DNA of 64,000 bases, taken from NCBI GenBank assembly GCA_964204605.1, contig OZ123195.1, forward strand, positions 2,108,001 to 2,172,000. Reading direction: 5' to 3'. A model generated the notes under the pieces. It saw only the letters and a list, made by a program, of their open reading frames with translations. It did no database searches and was not told the origin of the DNA. Within the stretch, counting starts at the first letter, position 1; every line of letters begins with the position of its first letter. This document shows positions 1-8,592 of the stretch, piece by piece. Both the position numbers and the translations under genes were made by a program. Origin of the DNA: UBA961 sp014191195 (lineage in GTDB: Bacteria > Bacteroidota > Ignavibacteria > Kapaibacteriales > UBA961).

Positions 1-350
1 AAAAATCTACAAAAATGCAATGCATGGATTTAATTTTAGATACAGTAGCTCATGTGGCTAATAGATGGGGAAAAGAAATTGAATTGACTACTAAAGAATA
101 TGCTTTACTAGAATACTTAATGCGTAATAAAAATAGAATTATTAGCCGTAGCATGATTACTCAGCATGTATGGAAGCATAATTTTGACCCCGAATCAAAT
201 ATTATAGATGTGTATATTAAAAGAGTACGGTCAAAAATCGAGAGGCCAGGCTCTCCTAGAATACTTCAAAGCATTCGTGGTGTTGGTTATAGAATGAAAG
301 AAGTTATTAGCCCCGATGAAGATATTATAGATGATGATGATGATATATAA
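1..350 (+). CDS. DNA-binding response regulator, C-terminal part (5' end outside window)
   Basis: Output domain of an OmpR/PhoB-type response regulator, a winged-helix DNA-binding module that normally follows a phospho-receiver domain. The frame is open to the window edge (codons before the first ATG at 15 read K-S-T-K), so the receiver domain lies upstream and this ATG is probably not the start. Family signs are ELTTKEYALLEYLMRN, the recognition-helix region NIIDVYIKRVRSKIE and the terminal wing IRGVGYRM. The protein ends in an unusual acidic tail (DEDIIDDDDDI). No histidine kinase lies on the visible side. A hairpin follows the stop codon. Confidence 0.85.
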   Translation, partial: KSTKMQCMDLILDTVAHVANRWGKEIELTTKEYALLEYLMRNKNRIISRSMITQHVWKHNFDPESNIIDVYIKRVRSKIERPGSPRILQSIRGVGYRMKEVISPDEDIIDDDDDI

Positions 351-352
351 AA

Positions 353-391
353 ATGGGTAGAAAACCTGCTTAAAGCAAAATTTCTACCCAT
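353..391. terminator. Bidirectional hairpin between convergent genes
   Basis: The 11-bp arms ATGGGTAGAAA (353-363) and TTTCTACCCAT (381-391) are perfect inverted repeats, placed between the stop codons of the response regulator and superoxide dismutase. U-tracts are poor on both sides, so termination is inferred from stem strength and position. Confidence 0.65.
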
Positions 392-410
392 ACAATATCA
401 GAACAAAAAA

Positions 411-1037
411 TTATTTATTGTATTTTTTATATCTATCATTTATTCTACCCCAATGTAGACAAGCAATAAAATTATCTACATATTTTGCTCTACCTGGGCC
501 ATCTTTGTGATAATATGCATGTTCAAAAACATCGCAAGAGATTAAAGGGATTCCGCCCCAAATTGCTCCATAATGGTGTTCATCAACTAATACATTTAGA
601 AGTCTACCACTATAAAGTTGGTCTAAAGTTAAAACACCCCACCCTGAAAGCTTAGCAGCTATGCAAGCAGCTTTAAAATCAGCTTTCCATGCATCAAAAG
701 AACCAAACTCTTTCTCAATTGCAGCTATAATGTCAGGCCCTTTACTGATATCACCATCGCCACCTAAAACTTCCCAATATACATCGTGAAGTACAGTTCC
801 ACCATGATTCCATGTTAAACGACGCTTTAACTCGCCAATTTGACTATAATTTCCATTGGCAGCAGATCTATCAGCATGTTCTAATTCGCCTTCTATTTTA
901 TTCAAAAAGGTAACATAACCTTTGTGATGTGTATTATAATGCCAATCTGTTGTTTCTGGAGAAATTACATTATGTAATAATTCTTTAGCTTGCTCATCAG
1001 AATAAGGACGAGCATTAAATTTCCATTCAAAAGCCAT
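411..1037 (-). CDS. Iron/manganese superoxide dismutase
   Basis: Dismutes superoxide to peroxide and oxygen. The 208-residue length is normal. Metal ligands by hand alignment are H33 (DWHYNTHH), H84 (LHDVYW) and D169/H173 in the signature DVFEHAYY. There is a Gly (G80) where Fe enzymes usually carry the active-site Gln, and a His (H155) where Mn enzymes carry theirs. That combination recalls the iron enzyme of mycobacteria, so metal choice cannot be settled by eye. No signal peptide, so cytoplasmic. It lies 28 bp downstream of the IscA-like gene on the same strand and may be co-transcribed with it, pairing Fe-S assembly with oxidative defence. Confidence 0.95.
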   Translation of the reverse strand: MAFEWKFNARPYSDEQAKELLHNVISPETTDWHYNTHHKGYVTFLNKIEGELEHADRSAANGNYSQIGELKRRLTWNHGGTVLHDVYWEVLGGDGDISKGPDIIAAIEKEFGSFDAWKADFKAACIAAKLSGWGVLTLDQLYSGRLLNVLVDEHHYGAIWGGIPLISCDVFEHAYYHKDGPGRAKYVDNFIACLHWGRINDRYKKYNK

Positions 1038-1065
1038 AGTATATTCTCAATTTATTAAACAAATA

Positions 1066-1485
1066 TTACACACCAAATGAACTACCACAACCACATGTTT
1101 TGGTAGCATTAGGATTATTAAAAGTAAAACCTTTGCCATTTAAGCCATCACTATAATCCAAAGTAATACCCATCAAATAAAACAGGCTTTTTGGGTCGAT
1201 AAACACTTTTATGCCCTGTGTTTCATATAATCGATCATTATCTTTTGCACTAGCATCAAAGCCTAAAGTATAACTCATTCCAGAACAACCACCACCTTTT
1301 ACGCCAACTCTTAAACCATAATCATCAGGAATATTATTCTGAGACTTGATTTTTCTAACTTCATTAATCGCTTTTTGAGCTATGCTAATATTGTCTGAAT
1401 CACTAGCACCAGTAATCCCAATCGGTATAATCTCAACACCTAAATTTTCTTCTTTAGCTGTATTCAGATTCATTAAATCTATCAT
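1066..1485 (-). CDS. HesB/IscA-family iron-sulfur cluster assembly protein
   Basis: A-type Fe-S carrier that receives or donates clusters to apoproteins. The three family cysteines are C67 (GGGCSGMSY) and C131/C133 (TCGCGSSF at the C-terminus). At 139 residues it has about 25 extra N-terminal residues compared with typical 107-115-residue IscA/ErpA. The ATG at 1485 is preceded on its strand by AAAGG at suitable spacing, which supports the long start. No iscS, iscU or suf genes are in the window. The next gene on the strand is superoxide dismutase. Confidence 0.9.
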   Translation of the reverse strand: MIDLMNLNTAKEENLGVEIIPIGITGASDSDNISIAQKAINEVRKIKSQNNIPDDYGLRVGVKGGGCSGMSYTLGFDASAKDNDRLYETQGIKVFIDPKSLFYLMGITLDYSDGLNGKGFTFNNPNATKTCGCGSSFGV

Positions 1486-1625
1486 ATTCTTACCTTTAGT
1501 ATATCAAAAATTAGTTAGCATTCTATATGTTTATACATGCAACACTGTAAATTTACGAACTTTGCAGAAGATGCAAACATCAAACAGCAAGACATATCAT
1601 TTTGATAGAGTATATTCTTGATATT

Positions 1626-2474
1626 ATGAAAAAACAATGTAGACTTAAATTATTGATTCTTAGTGTATATCATATTGTCTATGAATTTTTAGATGATATT
1701 GCAGCAAGACATTTTTTTTTGATTTCTGCTGGTATTGCTTTTAATGCTTTACTATGCGTATTCCCATTATTATTGGTTGCCCTTTTTATTGTAGGAAAAC
1801 TAATTAACCCTTCTACTTTTTTACCTTCACTTAATATTTTTTTATCAACATTCCTTCCTGCAGGACATAGTGGTTCAAATATCGCAACCTTAGTAGTACA
1901 AGAAATAGAATCATTATTTATGATAAGTAATAATGCAGGATGGATTGGTATTCCTGCTTTATTGTGGACGGCTTCCGCATTATTATCTTCTTTTAGAAGT
2001 GGTATGCAAACAGTATTCGGGATTGGCCTAGATCAATCATTTATTCATGTGAAAATTCAAGATTTAATACGCACCATACTCTTTATCATGCTTGTTATTG
2101 CAAGTACTTTTTTACATCCTTTTTCTTCTGCTTTAGAAGGTTTTTTATTTCCTTATATACCAGACTCGCTTTTATTCTCAGGCATATTTGTGAAACTAAC
2201 TGCTTTTATTTCTCCACCACTTTTATTTCTGTTTATATATATAACTTTACCACCCATAAAACAATCAAAAGCTATTATTAGAAACTCTACTTTAATTGCG
2301 TGGTTTTTATGGGAATTAGCTCGATTGATTTTTAGCTGGTATATTAATTATACTACTTCTTTAGGTATATTTTACGGAACATATGCTGCATTAGTAATAC
2401 CTGCAATTTGGTTGTATTATACTGCTGTAATAACTTTGTTGTCTGCCGAAATTGCCAAAAGAACAGCTGTATAA
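1626..2474 (+). CDS. YihY/BrkB-family inner-membrane protein
   Basis: Polytopic membrane protein of the YihY (formerly BrkB, 'ribonuclease BN') family, whose molecular function is not settled. About 282 residues with six hydrophobic segments. The family pattern is visible: AFNALLCVFPLLLVALFIVG near the N-terminus, WTASALLSSFRSGM in the middle and GTYAALVIPAIWLYYTAVI near the end. A TTG at 1602 gives a longer frame; the ATG at 1626 is preferred because it begins the usual basic segment MKKQCRLK. It precedes murF by 76 bp on the same strand. Confidence 0.85.
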   Translation: MKKQCRLKLLILSVYHIVYEFLDDIAARHFFLISAGIAFNALLCVFPLLLVALFIVGKLINPSTFLPSLNIFLSTFLPAGHSGSNIATLVVQEIESLFMISNNAGWIGIPALLWTASALLSSFRSGMQTVFGIGLDQSFIHVKIQDLIRTILFIMLVIASTFLHPFSSALEGFLFPYIPDSLLFSGIFVKLTAFISPPLLFLFIYITLPPIKQSKAIIRNSTLIAWFLWELARLIFSWYINYTTSLGIFYGTYAALVIPAIWLYYTAVITLLSAEIAKRTAV

Positions 2475-2550
2475 ATCTTCTAAAAGTATTTTTTCTAATT
2501 TTGCCAATAAGTATAGAAGCATATACTTTAATTAACTCGCCCAGAATAGC

Positions 2551-3978
2551 ATGAAAAATTTAGCACATTTTACTACCGAAGAACTTCTCTATATTCTAGA
2601 GGATTTTACCAATTTTAGAGTACCTTCTGATTGTGTAGGGATATCGGCTGATACACGTACTTTGCAGCAAGGAAATTTATATATAGCTATAAGGGGAGAA
2701 CACTTAGATGGACATACCTTTATTTCTAAAGCTAAAGAATTAGGTGCAAGCGGAGTTATTGTTGATATACATGGTGCGCATCAGTTTTCCACAGAACTTT
2801 CAGATTTTCCACATATAATTGTGGATAACACTTTGCATGCATTAGGAAAACTAGCTCAATTTCATAGAAAAAGATATGATATTCATATCATTGCAATAGC
2901 AGGTGCTGCTGGAAAAACTTCTACAAAAGATTGTACCGCCTATATACTTAGTAAAAAATATTCAACATTAAAAACATATGCTAATTATAATAATCAGATT
3001 GGCGTGCCATTAATGTTATTACAATTAGATGATACATATCAAGTAGCAGTAATAGAGATAGGAACAAATGAGCCAGGCGAAATTGAGGCTTTGTCAGAAA
3101 TTGTATTACCAACACATGGATTAATAACCAATATTGGTAAAGAACACCTAGAAAAACTAATAGATTTAGATGGAGTAGAGAAAGAAGAAACCGCTTTGTT
3201 TAGACATCTAGACAGACAATCCTGCATTACATTGATAAATATAGATGATGAAAGATTACAGAAATATATAGGTAATAAAAAATCACTTACATATTCGATG
3301 TATTCTTTAAATTCGGATATATCATGTACTTGGCATATAAATTCTAATGGATATGCTACAATTAGTTTTATAGTAAATGCCGATACATTACAGGAACAAA
3401 ATCAGTTTAAGGCATTAATTAATATGCCAGGTAAAGTAGGAGTAATGACGGCAATTGCATCATGTGCTATTGCATTTGCATGTGGGATGAATCTTGATGA
3501 AATTGCGACTGCATTAAGTGATTATACCCCACCAGAATATCATGGTTATGGTAGAATGGCAATGCAAGAGATTGGCAATATTCAAGTATTAAATGATTCT
3601 TATAATGCAAATCCTGCATCTATGAGTATAGCTTTAGAAACGCTTGCGGGTTTTACCGTACAAGGAAAAAAATTAGCTGTATTAGGAGATATGCGTGAAC
3701 TAGGAAATTCATCACTTCAAGAACATATAAAAATACTTCAATTAGCGATAACATTATCTGATTTGTGCATTATAACCGGACAAGAAATGTATAAAGCATA
3801 TACATATTTAGAAGCTCAAGAACCAAGTTTGATATATGCCGAGACATTAGATATATGCACAGACATCATAAAAAAAGAAGCAAAGAAAGGAGATATAGTT
3901 CTTATTAAAGGATCGCGTGGTATACAACTTGAGAATGTACTTATTGCGTGGAAAAATTCATTGATACATTCAACATAG
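2551..3978 (+). CDS. murF: UDP-N-acetylmuramoyl-tripeptide--D-alanyl-D-alanine ligase
   Basis: Cytoplasmic ATP-dependent Mur ligase that adds the D-Ala-D-Ala dipeptide to complete UDP-MurNAc-pentapeptide. 475 residues, normal length. The N-terminal substrate domain is followed by the P-loop GAAGKTS (118-124), then YNNQIGVPLMLL and EIGTNEPGEI of the central domain, and NDSYNANPASM plus LGDMRELG of the C-terminal ligase domain. MurF rather than MurE/D is indicated by NNQIGVP and NDSYNANP. A TAATTTTG box at 2496-2503 fits a -7 element. mraY starts 27 bp downstream, the usual order in a division/cell-wall cluster. Confidence 0.97.
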   Translation: MKNLAHFTTEELLYILEDFTNFRVPSDCVGISADTRTLQQGNLYIAIRGEHLDGHTFISKAKELGASGVIVDIHGAHQFSTELSDFPHIIVDNTLHALGKLAQFHRKRYDIHIIAIAGAAGKTSTKDCTAYILSKKYSTLKTYANYNNQIGVPLMLLQLDDTYQVAVIEIGTNEPGEIEALSEIVLPTHGLITNIGKEHLEKLIDLDGVEKEETALFRHLDRQSCITLINIDDERLQKYIGNKKSLTYSMYSLNSDISCTWHINSNGYATISFIVNADTLQEQNQFKALINMPGKVGVMTAIASCAIAFACGMNLDEIATALSDYTPPEYHGYGRMAMQEIGNIQVLNDSYNANPASMSIALETLAGFTVQGKKLAVLGDMRELGNSSLQEHIKILQLAITLSDLCIITGQEMYKAYTYLEAQEPSLIYAETLDICTDIIKKEAKKGDIVLIKGSRGIQLENVLIAWKNSLIHST

Positions 3979-4005
3979 AAAAATTAACAAAGTAAAAGGT
4001 ATTCT

Positions 4006-5136
4006 ATGCTCTATTTCTTTACTGCATGGTTAAGAACCGCATTTGATTTGCCCGGTTTCGGAGTATTTCAATATGTAACATTTCGGGCTGCTGCTGCAAC
4101 TATAACAGCTTTATTGATTTCATTTATCATTGGTCCGATAATCATAAAACTCTTAAAGAAAAAACAAATTGGTGAGCAAGCAAAACAAGAATTACAAGCA
4201 ACGGGTAATCATTCTTTAAAGGCAGGTACACCTACAATGGGTGGTTTGATAGTACTTGCAGCAGTATTGATACCAACAATATTATGGGCAAATATTCAAA
4301 ATACTTATGTGCTTTTGATTGTATTAATTACAGTTGGACTAGGCGCAGTAGGATTTTTAGATGATTATCTAAAAGTAATCAAGAAAATGAAAAAGGGCTT
4401 AATTGGAAGATATAAGATAGTTGGACAAGTATTAATAGGATGTATTGTTGGTGGAACAATCTATTGGTATCCAGAATGGTTTTCAACTTCTTTTCAAGCT
4501 GTTAATACAATGACAACGGTGCCATTTGCTAAAAACATTCATTTTGATTTCGGTGTTTTTTATATACCGGCAGTAATATTTATACTTACCGCAACATCTA
4601 ATGCAGTAAATCTAACCGATGGGTTAGATGGATTAGCAATAGGAACAGTTGGTATTGCTGCCTTTGCATTGGCCGTAATTTGCTATGTAAGCGGAAATGC
4701 AGTTTTTGCACAATATTTAAATATCGTTCATTTACGAGGTGCAGATGAATTAACTATTTACTGTGCAGCGCTGGTTGGTGCATCATTAGGATTTCTTTGG
4801 TTTAATTCTCATCCAGCTCAAATTTTTATGGGTGATACGGGGTCTTTAGCTTTAGGAGGAGCCTTAGGAGGTTTATGTGTTTTAATAAAGAAAGAATTTC
4901 TCTTGCCAATTTTAGGTGGAATCTTTTTTGCTGAAACATTATCTGTGATTGTACAAGTTGGATATTTTAAATACACAAAAAAGAAAACAGGAGAAGGAAT
5001 AAGGCTTTTAAAGATGTCTCCATTACATCATCATTATGAGAAATTAGGACTTCATGAATCTAAAATTGTAACAAGATTTTATATCATAGCTATTTTGCTT
5101 GCAATCATTACAATGGCAACATTCAAAGTAAGATAA
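4006..5136 (+). CDS. mraY: Phospho-N-acetylmuramoyl-pentapeptide-transferase
   Basis: Integral membrane enzyme that moves phospho-MurNAc-pentapeptide from UDP to undecaprenyl phosphate, making lipid I. 376 residues with about ten membrane segments. Catalytic and signature motifs are all present: FLDDYLK (D119, D120), NLTDGLDGL (about 202-210), SHPAQIFMGDTGS (D277) and SPLHHHYEKLG near the end. It follows murF directly, but murD, ftsW, murG and murC do not follow; the next gene is a response regulator, so the cluster is broken up here. Confidence 0.97.
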   Translation: MLYFFTAWLRTAFDLPGFGVFQYVTFRAAAATITALLISFIIGPIIIKLLKKKQIGEQAKQELQATGNHSLKAGTPTMGGLIVLAAVLIPTILWANIQNTYVLLIVLITVGLGAVGFLDDYLKVIKKMKKGLIGRYKIVGQVLIGCIVGGTIYWYPEWFSTSFQAVNTMTTVPFAKNIHFDFGVFYIPAVIFILTATSNAVNLTDGLDGLAIGTVGIAAFALAVICYVSGNAVFAQYLNIVHLRGADELTIYCAALVGASLGFLWFNSHPAQIFMGDTGSLALGGALGGLCVLIKKEFLLPILGGIFFAETLSVIVQVGYFKYTKKKTGEGIRLLKMSPLHHHYEKLGLHESKIVTRFYIIAILLAIITMATFKVR

Positions 5137-5250
5137 TCAGGAAATATCAAATAGTATTTCTATGTTACGATTTGATTACAACAGTATCATACTGTAATGC
5201 TTTACTTTTGCATAGCTATTGCTTCACAATCTGTTTGAAAAGAGAAAACT

Positions 5251-5955
5251 ATGAATAAGCGCATTCTGGTGGTAGACGATGAGCAGGATATTGTAGACTT
5301 AATAAGTTATAATCTTCGAAAAGAAGGTTATTCCGTATTTACAGCTACAGATGGTGAAACAGCTTTGTCTTTGGCAGCAGAGCAAAAACCCGATTTGGTT
5401 ATATTAGATATCATGATGCCAGGCTATGATGGGTTTGAAATATGCCGATTATTACGTCAAATTCCAGCAACCGCAGCAGCTTCAATAATATTTTTAACCG
5501 CAAAAACTGGTGAAATAGATCAAATTCTTGGTTTAGAATTAGGTGCAGATGATTATATACAAAAACCAGTAAGCCCCAGAGTTTTAGTAGCAAGAATAAA
5601 AACTATTTTACGTAGATCAGCAGAAAAAATAAGGACAGAAACAATTGCTGCACCAGAGATACTAAGGATTGATACCTTAGAAATTAACCGTCAGAATTAT
5701 ACAGTTAAAATAGATAGTGATGAAAGTTTCTTTCCAAAAAAAGAATTTGAATTATTAGCGTTTTTGGCTTCAAATAGAGGAAAAGTGTTTCCAAGAGAAA
5801 TTTTATTGCGTAGGATATGGGGAGAAAGTGTATATGTTGTTGATAGAACTGTTGATGTTCATATTTCTAAAATCAGGGAAAAATTAGGGAAATATGGAGC
5901 ATTAATCGAAACCGTAAAAGGGGTTGGTTATCGATTTAAAGAAACAGGATTATGA
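5251..5955 (+). CDS. PhoB/OmpR-family response regulator
   Basis: Two-component transcription regulator, 234 residues. The receiver domain has the acidic pair D9/D10, phospho-acceptor D53 (VILDIMMPGYDG), T83 and K105 (YIQKP). The C-terminal winged helix contains FFPKKEFELLAFLASNRGKVF and VDVHISKIREKLG. The architecture is that of PhoB/RegX-type regulators, but no sensor kinase or phosphate transport gene is adjacent, so the signal is unknown. A TACTTTTG box at 5203-5210, about 40 bp before the start, fits the -7 motif seen elsewhere in the window. Confidence 0.93.
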   Translation: MNKRILVVDDEQDIVDLISYNLRKEGYSVFTATDGETALSLAAEQKPDLVILDIMMPGYDGFEICRLLRQIPATAAASIIFLTAKTGEIDQILGLELGADDYIQKPVSPRVLVARIKTILRRSAEKIRTETIAAPEILRIDTLEINRQNYTVKIDSDESFFPKKEFELLAFLASNRGKVFPREILLRRIWGESVYVVDRTVDVHISKIREKLGKYGALIETVKGVGYRFKETGL

Positions 5956-6133
5956 TTTTTTTGATAGTTAATTACACTATGCAATAAATTATCTACGTCG
6001 TAGCTAACAATTACTTGGTATTTAGCTATTACTGCCATATACTTTTTTAATATTAGATGATTCAGATAGCTGAACATATAGTATTATGGCGTAAATTTGC
6101 ACAGTACTTATCCCCTTTTATTTAGCATACCAT

Positions 6134-7747
6134 ATGAAATTTACCAAAGCATTATTAATAGGTGCTTCTGTAGGTGCGGGTATTTTTTTAGGCTCTTTGT
6201 CTAGACCTGCAATATCAAGCGATAATATATATGAACAAGTTAAAAAGTTCAATGATGTATTAAATCGTGCTAACTCTATGTATGTAGAAAATGTAGATGC
6301 ACAAAAATTAACAGAAGCAGCAATCAAGGGAATGTTGAATGAATTAGATCCTCATTCGGTATATATTCCAGCCTCTCAGATGAAAAAAGTAACAGAAGAT
6401 TTTCAGGGAAGTTTCGAGGGAATTGGAGTAGAGTTTGATATTGTAAAGGATACAATTACAATAGTAACTCCTATAAGTGGTGGCCCGAGTGAAGCTTTAG
6501 GAATTCAATCTGGTGATAAAATTGTTAAGATTGATGATACCTTAGCAATAGGCTTAACACGTGAAGATGTACCCAAAAAATTACGCGGTCCAAAAGGTAC
6601 TCATGTAAAGATAAGTGTTAAAAGAGGTCCAGAATCTAAATTAATAGATTATGATATAATTCGCGATAAAATTCCAATTTATACTGTAGACGCAAGTTTT
6701 ATAATTGATAAAACTGATATTGGATTGATTTCAATTAATCGATTTGCAGCTACAACACATACCGAATTTGTAGAAGCCGCCCGAAAACTTAAAGCAGAAG
6801 GTATGAAAAAACTTATACTAGATTTAAGGAATAATCCAGGTGGCTATCTTGATCAGGCATTTAAATTAGCAGATGAATTCTTAACTGGTGGACAAAAAAT
6901 AGTATATACTAAAGGTCGTAAACCAGAAGTAGATGAAGATTATTTTTCCAGTGATGGTGGTGAATTTGAAAATATCCCTCTTATCGTAATGGTAAATGGA
7001 GGTTCTGCATCTGCAAGTGAAATTGTTTCTGGAGCAGTACAAGACTTAGATCGTGGTTTAATAGTGGGAGAGACATCATTTGGTAAAGGCCTTGTTCAAC
7101 AACAATACCCTTTGTCCGATGGCTCAGCATTCAGATTAACAATATCACGTTATTTTACACCATCTGGACGTTTGATACAAAGACCATATAATGATAAAGA
7201 TAAATACTACAAAGGCGAAGGGAGAGAGGATGTAGAAGAAGGAGATAATATTCTACATTCTGCAGATAAAGGAAAAAAAGTAGATTCGCTTCGTCCAGTA
7301 TTTAAAACTGTAAGTGGCAGAATAGTATACGGAGGTGGAGGAATTATACCAGATTATGTGGTAAAACCAGATACAATAACTCCATTAAGTGTTGCAATTC
7401 GTCGGAAAAATCTTTTTTGGGAATTCACCGATAGCTATTTACGAGGTGAAGGTGCCCAACTTCGTAATAAGTATAAAGAAGATTTCAAAATGTACCGTAA
7501 ATCGTTTTCTACAAATGATGAAATCATGGATTCTTTTAAAAAGCTAGCTGAATCAAAAGAGATCGTGTGGAATGATGTGAATTATAAAAAAGACGAACAA
7601 TATATTAGAAGTATGATTAAAGCAACAATTGCCAGATCATTATTTGGAAATTTAGGCTTCTTTCCAATTGCTTATCAAGATGATAAACAAATAAATAAAG
7701 CCCTGCTTCTCTTTCCAGAAGCTTCTAAAATTGCCAAATTGAAATAA
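6134..7747 (+). CDS. C-terminal processing protease (S41 family, CtpA/Prc-like)
   Basis: Periplasmic serine protease that trims or degrades proteins from their C-termini. Residues 1-29 form a signal peptide or N-terminal anchor (KALLIGASVGAGIFLGSL). A PDZ domain lies around 95-170, followed by the S41 catalytic domain with the Ser/Lys pair S293 (GGSASASEI) and K318 (TSFGKG), spaced 25 residues apart as in E. coli Prc. The 537-residue length includes an additional C-terminal region of about 130 residues, typical of Bacteroidota-type members. TAAATTTG at 6092-6099 is a likely -7 element. Next come a DUF3108 protein and a VWA-OmpA lipoprotein. Confidence 0.93.
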   Translation: MKFTKALLIGASVGAGIFLGSLSRPAISSDNIYEQVKKFNDVLNRANSMYVENVDAQKLTEAAIKGMLNELDPHSVYIPASQMKKVTEDFQGSFEGIGVEFDIVKDTITIVTPISGGPSEALGIQSGDKIVKIDDTLAIGLTREDVPKKLRGPKGTHVKISVKRGPESKLIDYDIIRDKIPIYTVDASFIIDKTDIGLISINRFAATTHTEFVEAARKLKAEGMKKLILDLRNNPGGYLDQAFKLADEFLTGGQKIVYTKGRKPEVDEDYFSSDGGEFENIPLIVMVNGGSASASEIVSGAVQDLDRGLIVGETSFGKGLVQQQYPLSDGSAFRLTISRYFTPSGRLIQRPYNDKDKYYKGEGREDVEEGDNILHSADKGKKVDSLRPVFKTVSGRIVYGGGGIIPDYVVKPDTITPLSVAIRRKNLFWEFTDSYLRGEGAQLRNKYKEDFKMYRKSFSTNDEIMDSFKKLAESKEIVWNDVNYKKDEQYIRSMIKATIARSLFGNLGFFPIAYQDDKQINKALLLFPEASKIAKLK

Positions 7748-7774
7748 GTATTATCCATTTTTGAAATATTAAAT

Positions 7775-8569
7775 ATGAATTCAATCCTTAAAGGGATATT
7801 AGCAATGTGTAGCACATTCCTAGTGATGTTTGTAGATACTAGTACTTTGTATTCACAAGTGATTATGCCCGGAGAAGAATTGTTGTATGAAGTGTCTTAT
7901 ATGGGAATTACACTTGGTTCTATCAAAGTAGTTACATTAAAAAATGAAATATTTGATGGAAAAAATGTTTATCATAGCAAGATATACATAGATTCACGTA
8001 AAGGTATCCCTTTTATAGACTTACATTCTATTTATGAAAGTTGGATAGACCAATCAGTAACTTTCTCTCATAATTTTACAGCCAATACAAAAGAATCTGA
8101 TGGAACGTGGTCTCATGATAAATATATGTTTGATTATCCAAAACAAACATTAACCATGGAAAAATATAAAAAAGAAAAACTTGCAGAAAAAAGAGTATTC
8201 TCTTCTCCAAAAAAATGGAATGATGGAAGTAGTCTATATTTCTTATCTAGACAGCTTCTCAAATCAAAAAAATCTATTAAAGTTCCTACAGTAATTATGG
8301 ATGATACTGTATCTACTTCAATAAATTTTTTGGCAAAAGAAGAAAATATTGAGATAAAATCATCTTCTTATCCAATTAAAACATTGTACTTTAATGGGAC
8401 TGCTAATTGGACAGGGCTTTATGGTCTAACAGGAAAATTCGAGGGTTGGTTTAGTGATGATGAGGCAAGAATTCCAGTAAAAGCTAAGATGAAACTATAT
8501 GTAGGAAATGCAGATATCGAATTAGTTAAATGGAGCCGAGGAAATTGGCAGCCTCCAAAAGCTGATTAA
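7775..8569 (+). CDS. DUF3108-family exported protein
   Basis: 264 residues with a hydrophobic N-terminal segment ending near TLYSQ, consistent with a signal peptide. The mature part starts MPGEELLYEVSYMGITLG, the characteristic opening of DUF3108 proteins, and contains SIYESWID and a C-terminal GWFSDDEARIPVKAKMKL segment also typical of that family. The fold is predicted to be a beta-rich periplasmic or outer-membrane-associated domain; no biochemical role is established. It lies 27 bp after the protease gene and just before the VWA-OmpA lipoprotein, so an envelope role is likely. Confidence 0.8.
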   Translation: MNSILKGILAMCSTFLVMFVDTSTLYSQVIMPGEELLYEVSYMGITLGSIKVVTLKNEIFDGKNVYHSKIYIDSRKGIPFIDLHSIYESWIDQSVTFSHNFTANTKESDGTWSHDKYMFDYPKQTLTMEKYKKEKLAEKRVFSSPKKWNDGSSLYFLSRQLLKSKKSIKVPTVIMDDTVSTSINFLAKEENIEIKSSSYPIKTLYFNGTANWTGLYGLTGKFEGWFSDDEARIPVKAKMKLYVGNADIELVKWSRGNWQPPKAD

Positions 8570-8592
8570 TCTTTACATTATTTCAAGTATAC

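Noticed and set aside
1382..1621. Plus-strand frame opposite iscA
   Set aside because: Antisense shadow of the IscA-like gene running into the YihY promoter region.
1066..2474. Mobile element or phage signatures
   Set aside because: No transposase, integrase, terminal repeats or atypical composition here or elsewhere in the window.
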